DNA of 64,000 nt. It comes from Alphaproteobacteria bacterium 32-64-14 (lineage in GTDB: Bacteria; Pseudomonadota; Alphaproteobacteria; Caulobacterales; Hyphomonadaceae). The notes under the pieces were generated by a model that worked only from the letters and a program-made list of their open reading frames with translations, had not been told where the DNA came from and made no database searches. How positions within the stretch are numbered: the stretch's first letter is position 1; each line of letters opens with the position of its first letter. Shown one piece after another: positions 8,745 to 17,110 of the stretch. Location: assembly GCA_002280725.1 (NCBI GenBank), contig NCEM01000020.1, forward strand, positions 1 through 64,000. Direction: 5' to 3'. The position numbers and the translations under genes are program-made.

Positions 8745-8927
8745 ATGCTTCAAACGCCTCGTTTGTTGATCGGTTTTGGAGCGGGATTCGCCTCGATGGC
8801 GTTTGTTCTGCTGGCCGGACTCACCTCGCCGCAGGCAGAGGTGACACATACTGCCTCCACCTGCCCGGACTCGCGGAATGACTTGCCCCGGCCTGACGTG
8901 GGGACTGAGGCAGAACGTCCCGCCTGA
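8745..8927 (+). CDS. Small putative secreted or membrane protein
   Basis: A 60-codon frame with an AGGGGA ribosome-binding site ahead of the ATG. The product begins with a plausible signal peptide or membrane segment (LLIGFGAGFASMAFVLLAGL, then a TSPQAE cleavage-like site) and has a short polar tail. No domain is recognised. It lies between the divergent aminotransferase start and the promoter region of ccr. Start signal and hydrophobic N-terminus argue for a real gene, but length and lack of family leave doubt. Confidence 0.45.
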   Translation: MLQTPRLLIGFGAGFASMAFVLLAGLTSPQAEVTHTASTCPDSRNDLPRPDVGTEAERPA

Positions 8928-8948
8928 CACGCCAAATGCGGCGCGGCC

Positions 8949-9000
8949 TTGCAGCAACAGCGTTGGCCCCTCTATTGCAGTGCAACAAGATTGCTTGCAA
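8949..9000. promoter_or_regulatory. Three clustered TTGC-n-GCAA palindromes upstream of ccr
   Basis: Perfect short palindromes TTGCAGCAA (8949-8957), TTGCAGTGCAA (8975-8985) and TTGCTTGCAA (8991-9000) share arms TTGC/GCAA with 1-, 3- and 2-base spacers. They end about 115 bases before the ccr start. Regulators of the RamB/ScfR group, which control short-chain acyl-CoA metabolism, are known to bind TTTGCAAA-like sites, so these are good operator candidates. No such regulator is encoded in the window. Confidence 0.5.
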
Positions 9001-9113
9001 TCCGTCCACTCCTTGGACAATGTGACGCCCGTTTGACGGCCCTTCCTGCGGCTGGCGCGAGCGGAATGCTCACAGCCCCGGGGAGAGGAAAACCGACGCG
9101 GGGAGAGACAGTA

Positions 9114-10385
9114 GTGGCAGACGGCGCAACGGCTCGCGAAGTGAAAGACCTGTACGCGGTCGGAGAGATTCCGCCGAACTTCCACGTACCCAAGAACATG
9201 CACGCCTGGGCGATCCGCCGCGAGCGTCAGGGCCGTCCCAAGACCGCGATGCAGCTTGAAGTCGTTCCGACGCCCGAGATCGCGTCCGACGAAGTGCTCG
9301 TCCTCGTGATGGCCGCCGGCGTCAACTACAACGGCATCTGGGCTGGCCTTGGCGAGCCCGTCTCGATGTTCGACGTCCACAAGCAACCCTATCACGTCGC
9401 CGGCTCCGACGCCTCGGGCATCGTCTGGGCGGTCGGCTCGCGCGTGAAGCGCTGGAAGCCGGGCGATGAAGTGGTCATCCACTGCAACCAGGACGATGGC
9501 GACGACGAAGAGTGCAACGGCGGCGATCCGATGTTCTCGCCCACCCAGCGCATCTGGGGCTACGAGACGCCGGATGGTTCGTTCGGCCAGTTCTGCCGCG
9601 TCCAGTCGCGCCAGCTGATGGAACGCCCCAAGCATCTCACCTGGGAAGAAGCGGCCTGCTACACGCTGACGCTCGCCACCGCCTACCGCATGCTGTTCGG
9701 CCACCGTCCGCACGTGCTGCGTCCGGGCCAGAACGTGCTCATCTGGGGCGCGTCGGGCGGCCTCGGCTCCTACGCCGTGCAGCTCTGCGCGGTCGCCGGC
9801 GCCAACGCCATCGGCGTCATCTCGGATGATTCCAAATCCGACTTCGTGCTCTCGATGGGCGCGAAAGCCGTCATCAACCGCAACAACTTCAAATGCTGGG
9901 GCCAGCTTCCGAAAGTGAACTCGCCTGAGTTCAACGAGTACATGAAGGAAGCCCGCAAGTTCGGCAAAGCCATCTGGCAGGTCACCGGCAACAAGGACAT
10001 CGACATCGTCTTTGAACACCCGGGCGAAGCCACGATGCCGACCTCGGTGTTCGTCGTGAAGCGCGGCGGCATGGTCGTCATCTGCGCAGGCACCACCGGC
10101 TTCAACCTCACCATGGACGCCCGCTTCCTCTGGATGCGCCAGAAGCGCGTGCAGGGCTCGCACTTCGCGAACCTCCTGCAAGCGTCGCAAGCCAACCAGC
10201 TGATGCTCGAGCGCCGCCTCGACCCGTGCATGTCCGAAGTTTTCCCGTTCGCCGACATCCCCCTCGCCCACGAGAAGATGCTCGACAACAAGCACCTCCC
10301 CGGAAACATGGCCGTGCTGGTGACCTCGCCGAAACCCGGCCTGCGTACGGTTGAGGATGTGCTGGAAGCCGGCCCGACGGCGTAA
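9114..10385 (+). CDS. ccr: Crotonyl-CoA carboxylase/reductase
   Basis: 423 residues from the GTG at 9114, chosen because GGGGAG lies about 8 bases upstream; longer frames have no signal. It is a zinc-independent medium-chain dehydrogenase/reductase. DEVLVLVMAAGVNYNGIWAG, YHVAGSDASGIVWAVG, the Rossmann motif WGASGGLGSYAVQL and FEHPGEATMPTSVFVVKRGG are hallmarks of Ccr. It carboxylates and reduces crotonyl-CoA to (2S)-ethylmalonyl-CoA with NADPH and CO2, the committed step of the ethylmalonyl-CoA pathway. Ecm at 3394 works two steps later. Three palindromes in the upstream region suggest dedicated regulation. Confidence 0.95.
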   Translation: MADGATAREVKDLYAVGEIPPNFHVPKNMHAWAIRRERQGRPKTAMQLEVVPTPEIASDEVLVLVMAAGVNYNGIWAGLGEPVSMFDVHKQPYHVAGSDASGIVWAVGSRVKRWKPGDEVVIHCNQDDGDDEECNGGDPMFSPTQRIWGYETPDGSFGQFCRVQSRQLMERPKHLTWEEAACYTLTLATAYRMLFGHRPHVLRPGQNVLIWGASGGLGSYAVQLCAVAGANAIGVISDDSKSDFVLSMGAKAVINRNNFKCWGQLPKVNSPEFNEYMKEARKFGKAIWQVTGNKDIDIVFEHPGEATMPTSVFVVKRGGMVVICAGTTGFNLTMDARFLWMRQKRVQGSHFANLLQASQANQLMLERRLDPCMSEVFPFADIPLAHEKMLDNKHLPGNMAVLVTSPKPGLRTVEDVLEAGPTA

Positions 10386-10402
10386 TCGGACCAGAGGATG
10401 GG

Positions 10403-10939
10403 ATGGCAGAGCTGACACCCCGCCAACGGATTGAATCGATACGATACGCCTGTTCCTGTTGCGGCGATGATCGGCGTGGGCTGTTTGCTCTTCACAAGCC
10501 GCTTCCCGATTCAATTTTCGATATTCCGGAGAACGAACGCGCGCAGCGGGCGCGAATAAGTTCCGATCTTTGCGATCTGGACAACGCGCAGTTCTTCGTT
10601 CGGGCGGTGCTCGCGCTACCGATCCTGGAGACCGGCGAAACGTTCGAGTTCGGCGTGTGGGGTTCTCTGAAGCAGGAAAACTTCCAGACTTATGTCGATC
10701 AGTTCGACAACCCTGCGCCGGCGTTCGGGCCATTCTTCAGCTGGTTGAATTCAACGCTTTGGCCATATCCGGATACGTTCAACCTACCCTCGGACCTGTA
10801 CTTCCGTGGCGACAACTTGCGCCCCCTTATGCGGCTCCATACCAGCGATCATCCCTTGGCGCTCGACCAGCACAACGGCGTTACGCTTGATCGGATTGCA
10901 GAAATCTACCGCGCGTGGGGGCACGACGTCATCCTGTAG
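10403..10939 (+). CDS. DUF2199 domain protein
   Basis: 178 residues. The N-terminal YACSCCGDDRRGL resembles a Cys-pair start. The remainder fits DUF2199: RISSDLCDLDNAQFFVRAVLALPI, FEFGVWGSLKQENF, PYPDTFNLPSDLYFR and a closing RPLMRLHTSDHPLALDQHNGVT. Members are cytoplasmic proteins of unknown function. The gene begins 17 bases after ccr and could be read from the same transcript. Its base composition is visibly less GC-rich than that of ccr, with more A/T-ending codons, which may indicate separate acquisition. Confidence 0.82.
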   Translation: MAELTPRQRIESIRYACSCCGDDRRGLFALHKPLPDSIFDIPENERAQRARISSDLCDLDNAQFFVRAVLALPILETGETFEFGVWGSLKQENFQTYVDQFDNPAPAFGPFFSWLNSTLWPYPDTFNLPSDLYFRGDNLRPLMRLHTSDHPLALDQHNGVTLDRIAEIYRAWGHDVIL

Positions 10940-11042
10940 CCCGCAAGCAAGGCCCGCGTAACCAAACCCGCTCGGCAGGCGTACTAGGGATCGCCCCTCG
11001 CCCATACTACATTGCTGACGAACCCCAGTCTCAGGAGCCCCC

Positions 11043-11564
11043 ATGACCACAGCCAAAACGACTGAAAGGGCAGTCCTAGCCGGCGGCTGTTTCTGGGGCA
11101 TGCAGGATCTCATCCGCAAGAAACCCGGCGTGATCTCAACGCGCGTCGGCTATTCCGGCGGCGACGTCCCCAACGCCACCTACCGCAATCACGGCACGCA
11201 CGCCGAGGCGATCGAGATCGTCTTCGATCCCGCCAAATGGTCCTATCGCGACCTGCTGGAATTCTTCTTCCAGATCCACGACCCGAGCACGAAGGACCGC
11301 CAGGGCAACGATCTCGGCATGAGCTACCGCTCCGCGATCTACTACGAGAGCGAAGACCAGAAACGCACAGCCCTCGACACCATCGCCGATGTCGACGCCT
11401 CCGGCCTCTGGCCCGGCAAGGTCGTCACCGAGGTCGAGCCCGCCGGCCCCTTCTGGGAAGCCGAGCCCGAGCACCAGGATTATCTCGAGCGCATCCCCAA
11501 CGGCTACACCTGCCACTTCGCAAGGCCCGGCTGGAAACTGCCGAAACGCGCCGCGGCGGAGTAG
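11043..11564 (+). CDS. msrA: Peptide-methionine (S)-S-oxide reductase MsrA
   Basis: 173 residues with the catalytic GGCFWGM motif (Cys 16), [48 protein letters not shown] and the late [22 protein letters not shown]. These are the diagnostic MsrA features. It reduces methionine-S-sulfoxide in proteins using thioredoxin. The only other Cys is in YTCHF near residue 160, so recycling may rely on that residue or directly on thioredoxin. No MsrB is encoded nearby. Confidence 0.95.
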   Translation: MTTAKTTERAVLAGGCFWGMQDLIRKKPGVISTRVGYSGGDVPNATYRNHGTHAEAIEIVFDPAKWSYRDLLEFFFQIHDPSTKDRQGNDLGMSYRSAIYYESEDQKRTALDTIADVDASGLWPGKVVTEVEPAGPFWEAEPEHQDYLERIPNGYTCHFARPGWKLPKRAAAE

Positions 11565-11576
11565 CACGCCCTCGTA

Positions 11577-11629
11577 GCGCTCATGGTGAGCAGCGCGGCT
11601 CTGCCGCGCGTCCGTCGAACCACGAGCGC
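11577..11629. repeat. REP-like hairpin with inner stem (family R1 variant)
   Basis: The outer stem GCGCTC/GAGCGC and the TGGTGAGC...GTCGAACCA halves enclose an inner hairpin GCGCGGC-tct-GCCGCGC. It is the reverse-complement counterpart of the unit at 3259-3307 but with a different, still complementary, inner stem. It lies between the convergent msrA and ogt genes. Confidence 0.75.
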
Positions 11630-11651
11630 GGGGCTCGCCAGCGCCGCACCA

Positions 11652-12188
11652 CTACCCAAACAAATCCCCCTGTCCGGCCGCCTTCGCGCCTTCGATCTCC
11701 AGCAGCTTCAGCTTGGTCATCGCGCCGCCGCGCGCCGAGAAGCCGCCGAGCTTGCCGCCCGCCGCCGTCACACGATGACACGGCACAACAATCGGCCACG
11801 GGTTCTTGCCCAACGCCGCGCCCACCTGCTGCGCCAGCAACCTGTCGCCCAGCTCAACCGCGATCTCGCCATAGGTGCGCGTCTCACCAGGCGGTATCGC
11901 GCGCGCGATGGCATAGACCTTGGCATTGAACTCCGGCACGCGCGCAATGTCGATCTGCGCGTCCAGCAGATCCGGCTTGCCCCCACGCAACAGCGCCTGA
12001 ATGTCGGCCGCAATCACCACAACCGCCGCCGTCGGCTCCGCTTCCACCACGCCGGAAAAGCGCCGCCTGAATGACTCCCGCACAATCCCCGCATCACGCT
12101 CCGGCAGATGCGCGCCGATGAGGCCGGCCTCGCCCCACGCGAGGCCCGCCCACCCAATCACCGTCTCGAAAACGCAGTAGCGATCCAT
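11652..12188 (-). CDS. ogt: Methylated-DNA--[protein]-cysteine S-methyltransferase
   Basis: 178 residues with an N-terminal ribonuclease-like domain and the C-terminal DNA-binding/active-site domain: VYAIARAIPPGETRTYGEIA, then the active site IVVPCHRV (Cys 137) and GGFSARGG.TKLKLLEIEGA. It repairs O6-methylguanine by irreversible transfer of the methyl group to the Cys. Size and lack of an Ada AraC or metal-binding part indicate the Ogt/AGT type. It is convergent with msrA across an R1 hairpin; the adjacent TetR gene upstream is on the same strand. Confidence 0.93.
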   Translation of the reverse strand: MDRYCVFETVIGWAGLAWGEAGLIGAHLPERDAGIVRESFRRRFSGVVEAEPTAAVVVIAADIQALLRGGKPDLLDAQIDIARVPEFNAKVYAIARAIPPGETRTYGEIAVELGDRLLAQQVGAALGKNPWPIVVPCHRVTAAGGKLGGFSARGGAMTKLKLLEIEGAKAAGQGDLFG

Positions 12189-12256
12189 GGCGCAACTATA
12201 GTCCCGCGCCGTCCCGCCCGCAGCCGGTTTTGCGACAGCATCATCATGAGAAGATC

Positions 12257-12865
12257 TCAGACGATCTTGGAAGCCAGCACATCGTCGATGAGCTTCTCAT
12301 CCGCCGGCACGAGCCCATCGAGCATCAGCATCGCCAACCCATGCACGATCGACCACGCCTGCAGGCGGCGGATGTTCTGCACCTCGCTCGACATCTTGCC
12401 GCCGCTCAGCTCGCTCAGCGCGCTTGTCAGCATCGCCATCCCCCGCGTGCGCGGCCGACCTTCGGCGGCAATGCCGCTCATCATCTCGGGCGACATCATC
12501 AGCTTGAACAGGAACGGGTTCTTCAGGGCGAAATGCACGTAGGCGCGGCCCATCGCGTCGAACGCATCCTTGCCCGGCTTCGCGGCCGCCATCGCGGTCT
12601 CGAACGCGCTCGCCATCCGGTCGCCCGCTACATCGGCCAGTGCATGGAGCAGCGCCTGCTTGTCCGGAAAATGCCGGTAAACCGCCGTCGCCGACACGCC
12701 CACACTGCGCGCCACCTCGCGCAGGCTCAGCGCCTCCGCAGGCCCCTGCTGCAGGCGTTTCAGCCCCTCTTCAACCAGCGCCGACCGCAGATCGCCATGG
12801 TGATAGCGCTCGCCCTCTGCAGCCTTCGCATTTTCGATGTTGACACTGTTATCATTCTTCGCCAT
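12257..12865 (-). CDS. TetR/AcrR family transcriptional regulator
   Basis: 202 residues. The N-terminal HTH reads HGDLRSALVEEGLKRL, LSLREVARSVGVSATAVYRHFPDKQALLHAL, the classical TetR_N signature. The C-terminal part has the TetR_C_33-like segment FALKNPFLFKLMMSPEM. The start was placed at MAKND because a longer frame would run into the divergent carotenoid-oxygenase promoter region. A 17-base imperfect palindrome (12865-12881) overlaps the start codon, so the protein probably represses itself and the divergent oxygenase. The ligand is unknown but may be a carotenoid-type or aromatic compound, given the neighbour. Confidence 0.9.
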   Translation of the reverse strand: MAKNDNSVNIENAKAAEGERYHHGDLRSALVEEGLKRLQQGPAEALSLREVARSVGVSATAVYRHFPDKQALLHALADVAGDRMASAFETAMAAAKPGKDAFDAMGRAYVHFALKNPFLFKLMMSPEMMSGIAAEGRPRTRGMAMLTSALSELSGGKMSSEVQNIRRLQAWSIVHGLAMLMLDGLVPADEKLIDDVLASKIV

Positions 12866-12881
12866 GTTAGCACCGTAAACA
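12865..12881. promoter_or_regulatory. Candidate TetR operator between tetR and carotenoid oxygenase
   Basis: TGTTAGCACCGTAAACA is an imperfect palindrome with outer arms TGTT/AACA and matching inner C-G. It resembles TetR-family operators of the TGTTTAC-n-GTAAACA kind, and it overlaps the first codon of the tetR gene and the region upstream of the divergent oxygenase. Confidence 0.45.
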
Positions 12882-12983
12882 TAGACGGGAGCGGGCACAA
12901 CAGGCCCAAACGCCGCGCCAGATACGAGCTTTCCACCGAACGCCAGACCGCCGACCAATCTGAAAAGAGAACAGGGAAACGCC

Positions 12984-14414
12984 ATGACCAGCCCCGTCGA
13001 AACAGCCATCCGCGGCATCGTCACCACCGGCATCATGGGCGTCGCGAGCCTCAACCGCTCGATGCGCCGCGCCAAGGGACCGAATCCATACCTCACCGGC
13101 ATCCACACGCCCGTGAAGGATGAGGTGACGCTCACCGACCTCAAAGTGACCGGCGCGATCCCGCCCGCCCTCAACGGCGTCTATCTCCGCAACGGACCCA
13201 ACCCGCTCAAGGCGCCGAACCCCGCGACGCACCACTGGTTTGTCGGCGACGCCATGCTGCACGGCATCCGCATCCAGAACGGCAAGGCGTTGTGGTATCG
13301 CAACCGCTGGATCCGCTCGACGCCGGTCAGCGAAGCCCTGCATGAAGCGCCCGTCCCCGGCCCGCGCGGCCGCGGCAGCCCTAACACCAACGTCGTCGGC
13401 CACGCCGGCAAAATCCTCGCCATCGTCGAAGCCGGCGGCTATCCGGCCGAAGTCACCGAAGAACTCGAAACGCGCAAGTTCTCGGACTTCGACGGCACAT
13501 TCGGAAAAGCCTTCTCCGCCCACCCGCATCTCGATCACGACACCGGCGAGATGCACGCCATCTGCTATGCTGGCGGCGATCCCACCACGATCTGGCACAC
13601 AGTCCTCGGCACGGATGGCAAGGTCCGCCGCAACGAGCCGATCACCGTGCAGAACGGCCCCTCCATACACGACTGCATGATCACGAGAAACTACGTCATC
13701 GTCATGGACCTGCCCGTCACCTTCTCGATGCCGGCGCTCATCAACGGCGACAGCTTCCCCTATCGCTGGAACCCGAAACACACCGCGCGCATCGGCCTGC
13801 TCCCGCGCGAGGGCAAGGGCGCCGACATCATCTGGTGCGAGATCGAGCCCTGCTACATCTTCCACCCCGCCAACGCCTACGAGACGGACGACGGCAAGGT
13901 GATCATGGACGCCAGCGTCCACACCAACATGTTCGCTGAAGGCGCCACCGGCCCTGACTCCAAGTCCACACCGTTCGAGCGCCTCACCATCGATCCGAAA
14001 GCCAGGCGCGTCACCCGCGCCGTGATCGACGCCGCCCCGCAGGAATTCCCGCGCCCGGACGAGCGCCTCACCGGCAAGCCCTACCGCTACGCCTACACGA
14101 TGGCCCTGCCCGAACATGGCGATCCCGCTTTCATGGGCGACTCGCGCCTCTACAAGCACGACCTCGAAAAGCGCACCCGCGAAGTCCACGATTTCGGGCA
14201 GGGCAAGATGCCCGGCGAGTTCGTCTTCGTCCCCGCCCACGCTGCCAGCGGCGAGGATGAAGGCTGGCTCGTTGGCTTCGTGATCGACACCAACACGGAG
14301 ACAACCGACTTCGTCATCCTCAACACCCGCGACTTCACGGGCGCCCCGGTCGCCACCGTGACGATCCCCCACCGCGTCCCCCCCGGCTTCCACGGCAACT
14401 TCATCGCGCTGTAG
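12984..14414 (+). CDS. Carotenoid oxygenase family protein
   Basis: 476 residues, the usual size for the RPE65/CCD/lignostilbene dioxygenase family. It has the propeller strands and four metal-binding His contexts: AFSAHPHLD, GPSIHDCMI, CYIFHPANAYE and PGFHGNF at the C-terminus. GVYLRNGPNP near residue 65 is a family signature. These non-heme Fe(II) enzymes cleave a double bond in carotenoids, apocarotenoids or stilbenoids. The divergent TetR gene probably controls it. No carotenoid biosynthesis gene is in the window, so an aromatic stilbene-like substrate is as likely as an apocarotenoid. Confidence 0.92.
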   Translation: MTSPVETAIRGIVTTGIMGVASLNRSMRRAKGPNPYLTGIHTPVKDEVTLTDLKVTGAIPPALNGVYLRNGPNPLKAPNPATHHWFVGDAMLHGIRIQNGKALWYRNRWIRSTPVSEALHEAPVPGPRGRGSPNTNVVGHAGKILAIVEAGGYPAEVTEELETRKFSDFDGTFGKAFSAHPHLDHDTGEMHAICYAGGDPTTIWHTVLGTDGKVRRNEPITVQNGPSIHDCMITRNYVIVMDLPVTFSMPALINGDSFPYRWNPKHTARIGLLPREGKGADIIWCEIEPCYIFHPANAYETDDGKVIMDASVHTNMFAEGATGPDSKSTPFERLTIDPKARRVTRAVIDAAPQEFPRPDERLTGKPYRYAYTMALPEHGDPAFMGDSRLYKHDLEKRTREVHDFGQGKMPGEFVFVPAHAASGEDEGWLVGFVIDTNTETTDFVILNTRDFTGAPVATVTIPHRVPPGFHGNFIAL

Positions 14415-14420
14415 CCTTTT

Positions 14421-14486
14421 CCTCCTCCGGCCGAAGGCCGGGGGAGGTGGATCGCGACGTCTTCGTCGCGAGACGGAGGGGGCAGC
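14421..14486. repeat. Palindromic REP element, family R3
   Basis: A GC-rich hairpin (GGCCGAAGGCC) is followed by GGGGGAGGTGGAT, an inner hairpin CGCGACG-tctt-CGTCGCG (14453-14470) and AGACGGAGGGGGC. The same conserved blocks with a different inner hairpin occur at 23256-23385. It lies just after the oxygenase stop and may terminate its transcript. Confidence 0.65.
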
Positions 14487-14565
14487 CACAAGAAATGGCC
14501 CGTAAGAAACCCGCCAACCCGGCGACTATCTTCCCTGAACGGCCGATTGGGGCCAGGGGACCGGG

Positions 14566-15093
14566 ATGGACGCGCGCCGCCTGACGCAGGATGAGCACTA
14601 CGCACGCGCCGCTGCCGATTTCGGCGCGGCGCTGTCGCGTCTTGCCCGCGCCTACGAACGCGACGCCGACCGCCAGCGCGACCTGCTGCAGGACATCCAC
14701 TTCGCCCTCTGGCGCAGCTTCGAGAGCTTTCGGGGCCTCTCTTCGCTGCGCACCTGGGTCTACCGCGTCGCCCACAACACCGCCGCCACGCATGTGTTGA
14801 GAGGCAAGCGCGCCCGCACCTCGCACTGGGTCGATCTCGAGGAAGCCGCCAACGCGCCCGATCCCGTCACGCTCGGCGATCCCCACGCCGAAACCGACAC
14901 GCTCACCCGCCTCCTCGACCTCATCCACCAACTCAAGCCGCCCGACCGGCAGGTGATGCTGCTCTATCTCGACGGCCTCGACGCGAAGGAGACCGCAGAG
15001 ATCACCGGCCTCTCCCCCGGCGCCGTCGCCACGCGCATCCATCGCACCAAGGCCTTGCTGGCCCGCCGCTTCAACGCAGACGATCCGTCATGA
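14566..15093 (+). CDS. ECF-type RNA polymerase sigma factor
   Basis: 175 residues with sigma-70 region 2 (DRQRDLLQDIHFALWRSFESFRG..LRTWVYRVAHNTA) and region 4 (LKPPDRQVMLLYLDGLDAKETAEITGLSPGAVATRIHRTKALL). No region 3 is present, so this is an ECF sigma factor. It is the first gene of a three-gene operon; its stop overlaps the ATG of a four-helix membrane protein (ATGA), which may act as its anti-sigma factor. The serine hydrolase third gene may be an output or a signal processor. The activating stress is not evident. Confidence 0.92.
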   Translation: MDARRLTQDEHYARAAADFGAALSRLARAYERDADRQRDLLQDIHFALWRSFESFRGLSSLRTWVYRVAHNTAATHVLRGKRARTSHWVDLEEAANAPDPVTLGDPHAETDTLTRLLDLIHQLKPPDRQVMLLYLDGLDAKETAEITGLSPGAVATRIHRTKALLARRFNADDPS

Positions 15094-15701
15094 CCAACAC
15101 AAGCAACAAACCCAACCCCGGCGACCTCCGCTCCCTCTGGCAGACCATGCCCACAACGCCCGTCACCATCACGGCCGACGAGATGCGCGCGCGCGCCACT
15201 GTGTTCCAGCGCAAGGTCAGCCGCCGCAACCTTGTCGAATACATCGCCAGTGCATTCGTGATCGTGGTGTTCGGCTGGTACGCGACCTGGCCCGTCCCCG
15301 CGACGCCGCTGTGGCCGATCGCCAACATCATGATCATCGCCGGCGTGCTGCTCATCGTCTGGAATCTCCACCGCCTCGCCCGCGCCAACGCGCCGCCTCC
15401 GGCCGCCAGCGCCGCAAGCCTGATCGACTTCCAGCGCGCCGAATACGTGCGCCAGCGCGATGCGCTGAAATCCGTCTGGCTCTGGTATATCGGCCCGGTC
15501 GTCCCCGGCCTCATTCTCTGGCTCGTCGCCATGGGCATGGGCGCGCCGGGCCACACGCCCGTGCGCACCCTCGGCAGCCTCGCCGGAACGGCAGTGGTAG
15601 CAGCCCTTGTCTTCGGCGGCATCATCCTGCTCAACCTGCTCGGCGCCGCCCGCCTGCAACGCCTGATCGAAGACCTCGACCGCTACTCGGAGAAACAGTG
15701 A
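15090..15701 (+). CDS. Multi-pass membrane protein, possible anti-sigma factor
   Basis: 203 residues. A soluble N-terminus contains LRSLWQTMPTTPVTITADEMRARA and is followed by two hydrophobic hairpins: VEYIASAFVIVVFGWYA with WPIANIMIIAGVLLIVW, and YIGPVVPGLILWLVAMGMG with LAGTAVVAALVFGGIILL. It overlaps the sigma factor stop by 4 bases (ATGA) and ends in TGATG, sharing a base with the next start. The position and soluble cytoplasmic head are what one expects of a membrane anti-sigma factor, but no zinc-binding HxxxCxxC motif is present, so that role is inferred from context only. Confidence 0.8.
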   Translation: MTNTSNKPNPGDLRSLWQTMPTTPVTITADEMRARATVFQRKVSRRNLVEYIASAFVIVVFGWYATWPVPATPLWPIANIMIIAGVLLIVWNLHRLARANAPPPAASAASLIDFQRAEYVRQRDALKSVWLWYIGPVVPGLILWLVAMGMGAPGHTPVRTLGSLAGTAVVAALVFGGIILLNLLGAARLQRLIEDLDRYSEKQ

Positions 15702-17095
15702 TGCGCGCCTTGTTGTTGTCCGCCCTCGCCGCCATCTCGCTCACAGGACAAGCCATGGCGCAGACCCCCTCACTTTCTGAGAACCAAGTCTTCCCGAACG
15801 ACGCAGACCTCCTCGCGCTGATCAAATCCCGCGTCGAGGATGGCCGCGCCACCGGCCTCGTGCTCGGCGTCATGGAAGCCGACGGCTCAACCCGCATCGT
15901 CAGCTTCGGCAACCCCGGCATCGGCGCACCGCCCCTCGGCCCCGACACCGTGTTCGAGATCGGCTCGGTCACTAAGACCTTCACCACCACCCTGCTCGCC
16001 GACATGGTCGAGCGCGGCGAAGTCATGCTCGACGCCCCCGCCCAGCAACACGCCCCACCGGGCCTCGTGCTGCCCACACGCTCTGGAAAAGCGATCACAC
16101 TCGCCCATCTCGCCGAACAGAATTCCGGCCTGCCCCGCCTGCCCGGCAATCTCGATCTCGCCACAGCCGACATGACGAACCCCTACGCCGCCTACACGCA
16201 GGCGATGCTCGACGACTTCCTCGGCGAGTACCAACTCCCCCGCGATCCCGGCGCGAGCTTTGAATACTCCAACCTCGGCATGGGGCTTCTTGGCAACCTG
16301 CTGGCGAACCGCGCAGGCCAGTCCTACGAGGATCTCGTCCGCACGCGCGTCCTCGCGCCGCTCGGCATGACATCCAGCGGCATAACGCTGACGCCGCCTA
16401 TGCGGGCCAACCTCGCCAAAGGCCACGACGCCGCCGGACAGCCCGCCGCGAACTGGGACCTCCCCTCGCTCGCCGGCGCCGGCGCCCTGCGCGCCAGCAT
16501 GACCGACATGCTGAAATTCCTCGACGCCAATCTCGGCGAACCGAAGAACGACCTCGAACGCGCCATGCGCCTCGCCCAGCAACCGCGCTTCCGCATGTCG
16601 CCCGCCACACAGATCGGCCTCGGCTGGATCACCATCACCACGTCGAAGGGCGACTTCCTCTACCACGACGGCGGCACAGGCGGTTACGGCGCCATCATTG
16701 TCCTCGACCAGAAACGCGGCGTCGGCCTTGTCCTCCTCGGCAACCGCACCGGCATCCCCGAAGACATCGCCATGCACCTGATCGACCCGTCGATCCCGCT
16801 GACGCCACTGCCGACGCCGCCCGCCGCTCGCGCAGAGATCGCCGTGCCGCCCGAAACGCTCACGACCTACACCGGCATCTACACCCTCGACGCCGCGCCC
16901 GCCTTCAAGCTCACCGTCACGCTGGAAAATGGCCAGATCCAGGTACAAGCCACCGGCCAGCAGAAATTCCCCATCTTCGCGGAGTCGCAGACGAAATTCT
17001 TCTACAAGGTCGTCGACGCCCAGATCACCTTCGCGCCCGATCACCTGATTCTTCACCAGGCCGGCGCCAACCAGAAAGCGACGAAGCAGAATTGA
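15701..17095 (+). CDS. Serine hydrolase, class C beta-lactamase family
   Basis: 464 residues with a signal peptide ending AMAQ. The beta-lactamase fold has SVTK (Ser 89, Lys 92), YSN (189-191) and a YHDGGTGGYG motif replacing KTG. The C-terminal 100 residues form a lipocalin-like DUF3471-type domain. It is likely a periplasmic peptidase, esterase or penicillin-binding-like hydrolase rather than a true beta-lactamase. The start overlaps the stop of the membrane protein (TGATG), so it belongs to the sigma-factor operon. A longer frame upstream is antisense-free but overlaps the membrane protein and was rejected. Confidence 0.88.
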   Translation: MRALLLSALAAISLTGQAMAQTPSLSENQVFPNDADLLALIKSRVEDGRATGLVLGVMEADGSTRIVSFGNPGIGAPPLGPDTVFEIGSVTKTFTTTLLADMVERGEVMLDAPAQQHAPPGLVLPTRSGKAITLAHLAEQNSGLPRLPGNLDLATADMTNPYAAYTQAMLDDFLGEYQLPRDPGASFEYSNLGMGLLGNLLANRAGQSYEDLVRTRVLAPLGMTSSGITLTPPMRANLAKGHDAAGQPAANWDLPSLAGAGALRASMTDMLKFLDANLGEPKNDLERAMRLAQQPRFRMSPATQIGLGWITITTSKGDFLYHDGGTGGYGAIIVLDQKRGVGLVLLGNRTGIPEDIAMHLIDPSIPLTPLPTPPAARAEIAVPPETLTTYTGIYTLDAAPAFKLTVTLENGQIQVQATGQQKFPIFAESQTKFFYKVVDAQITFAPDHLILHQAGANQKATKQN

Positions 17096-17110
17096 GATCA
17101 GCAAGCCCGC

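Noticed and set aside
8715-10733. A long minus-strand frame opposite ccr
   Set aside because: Antisense shadow of ccr; no domain and no ribosome-binding site.
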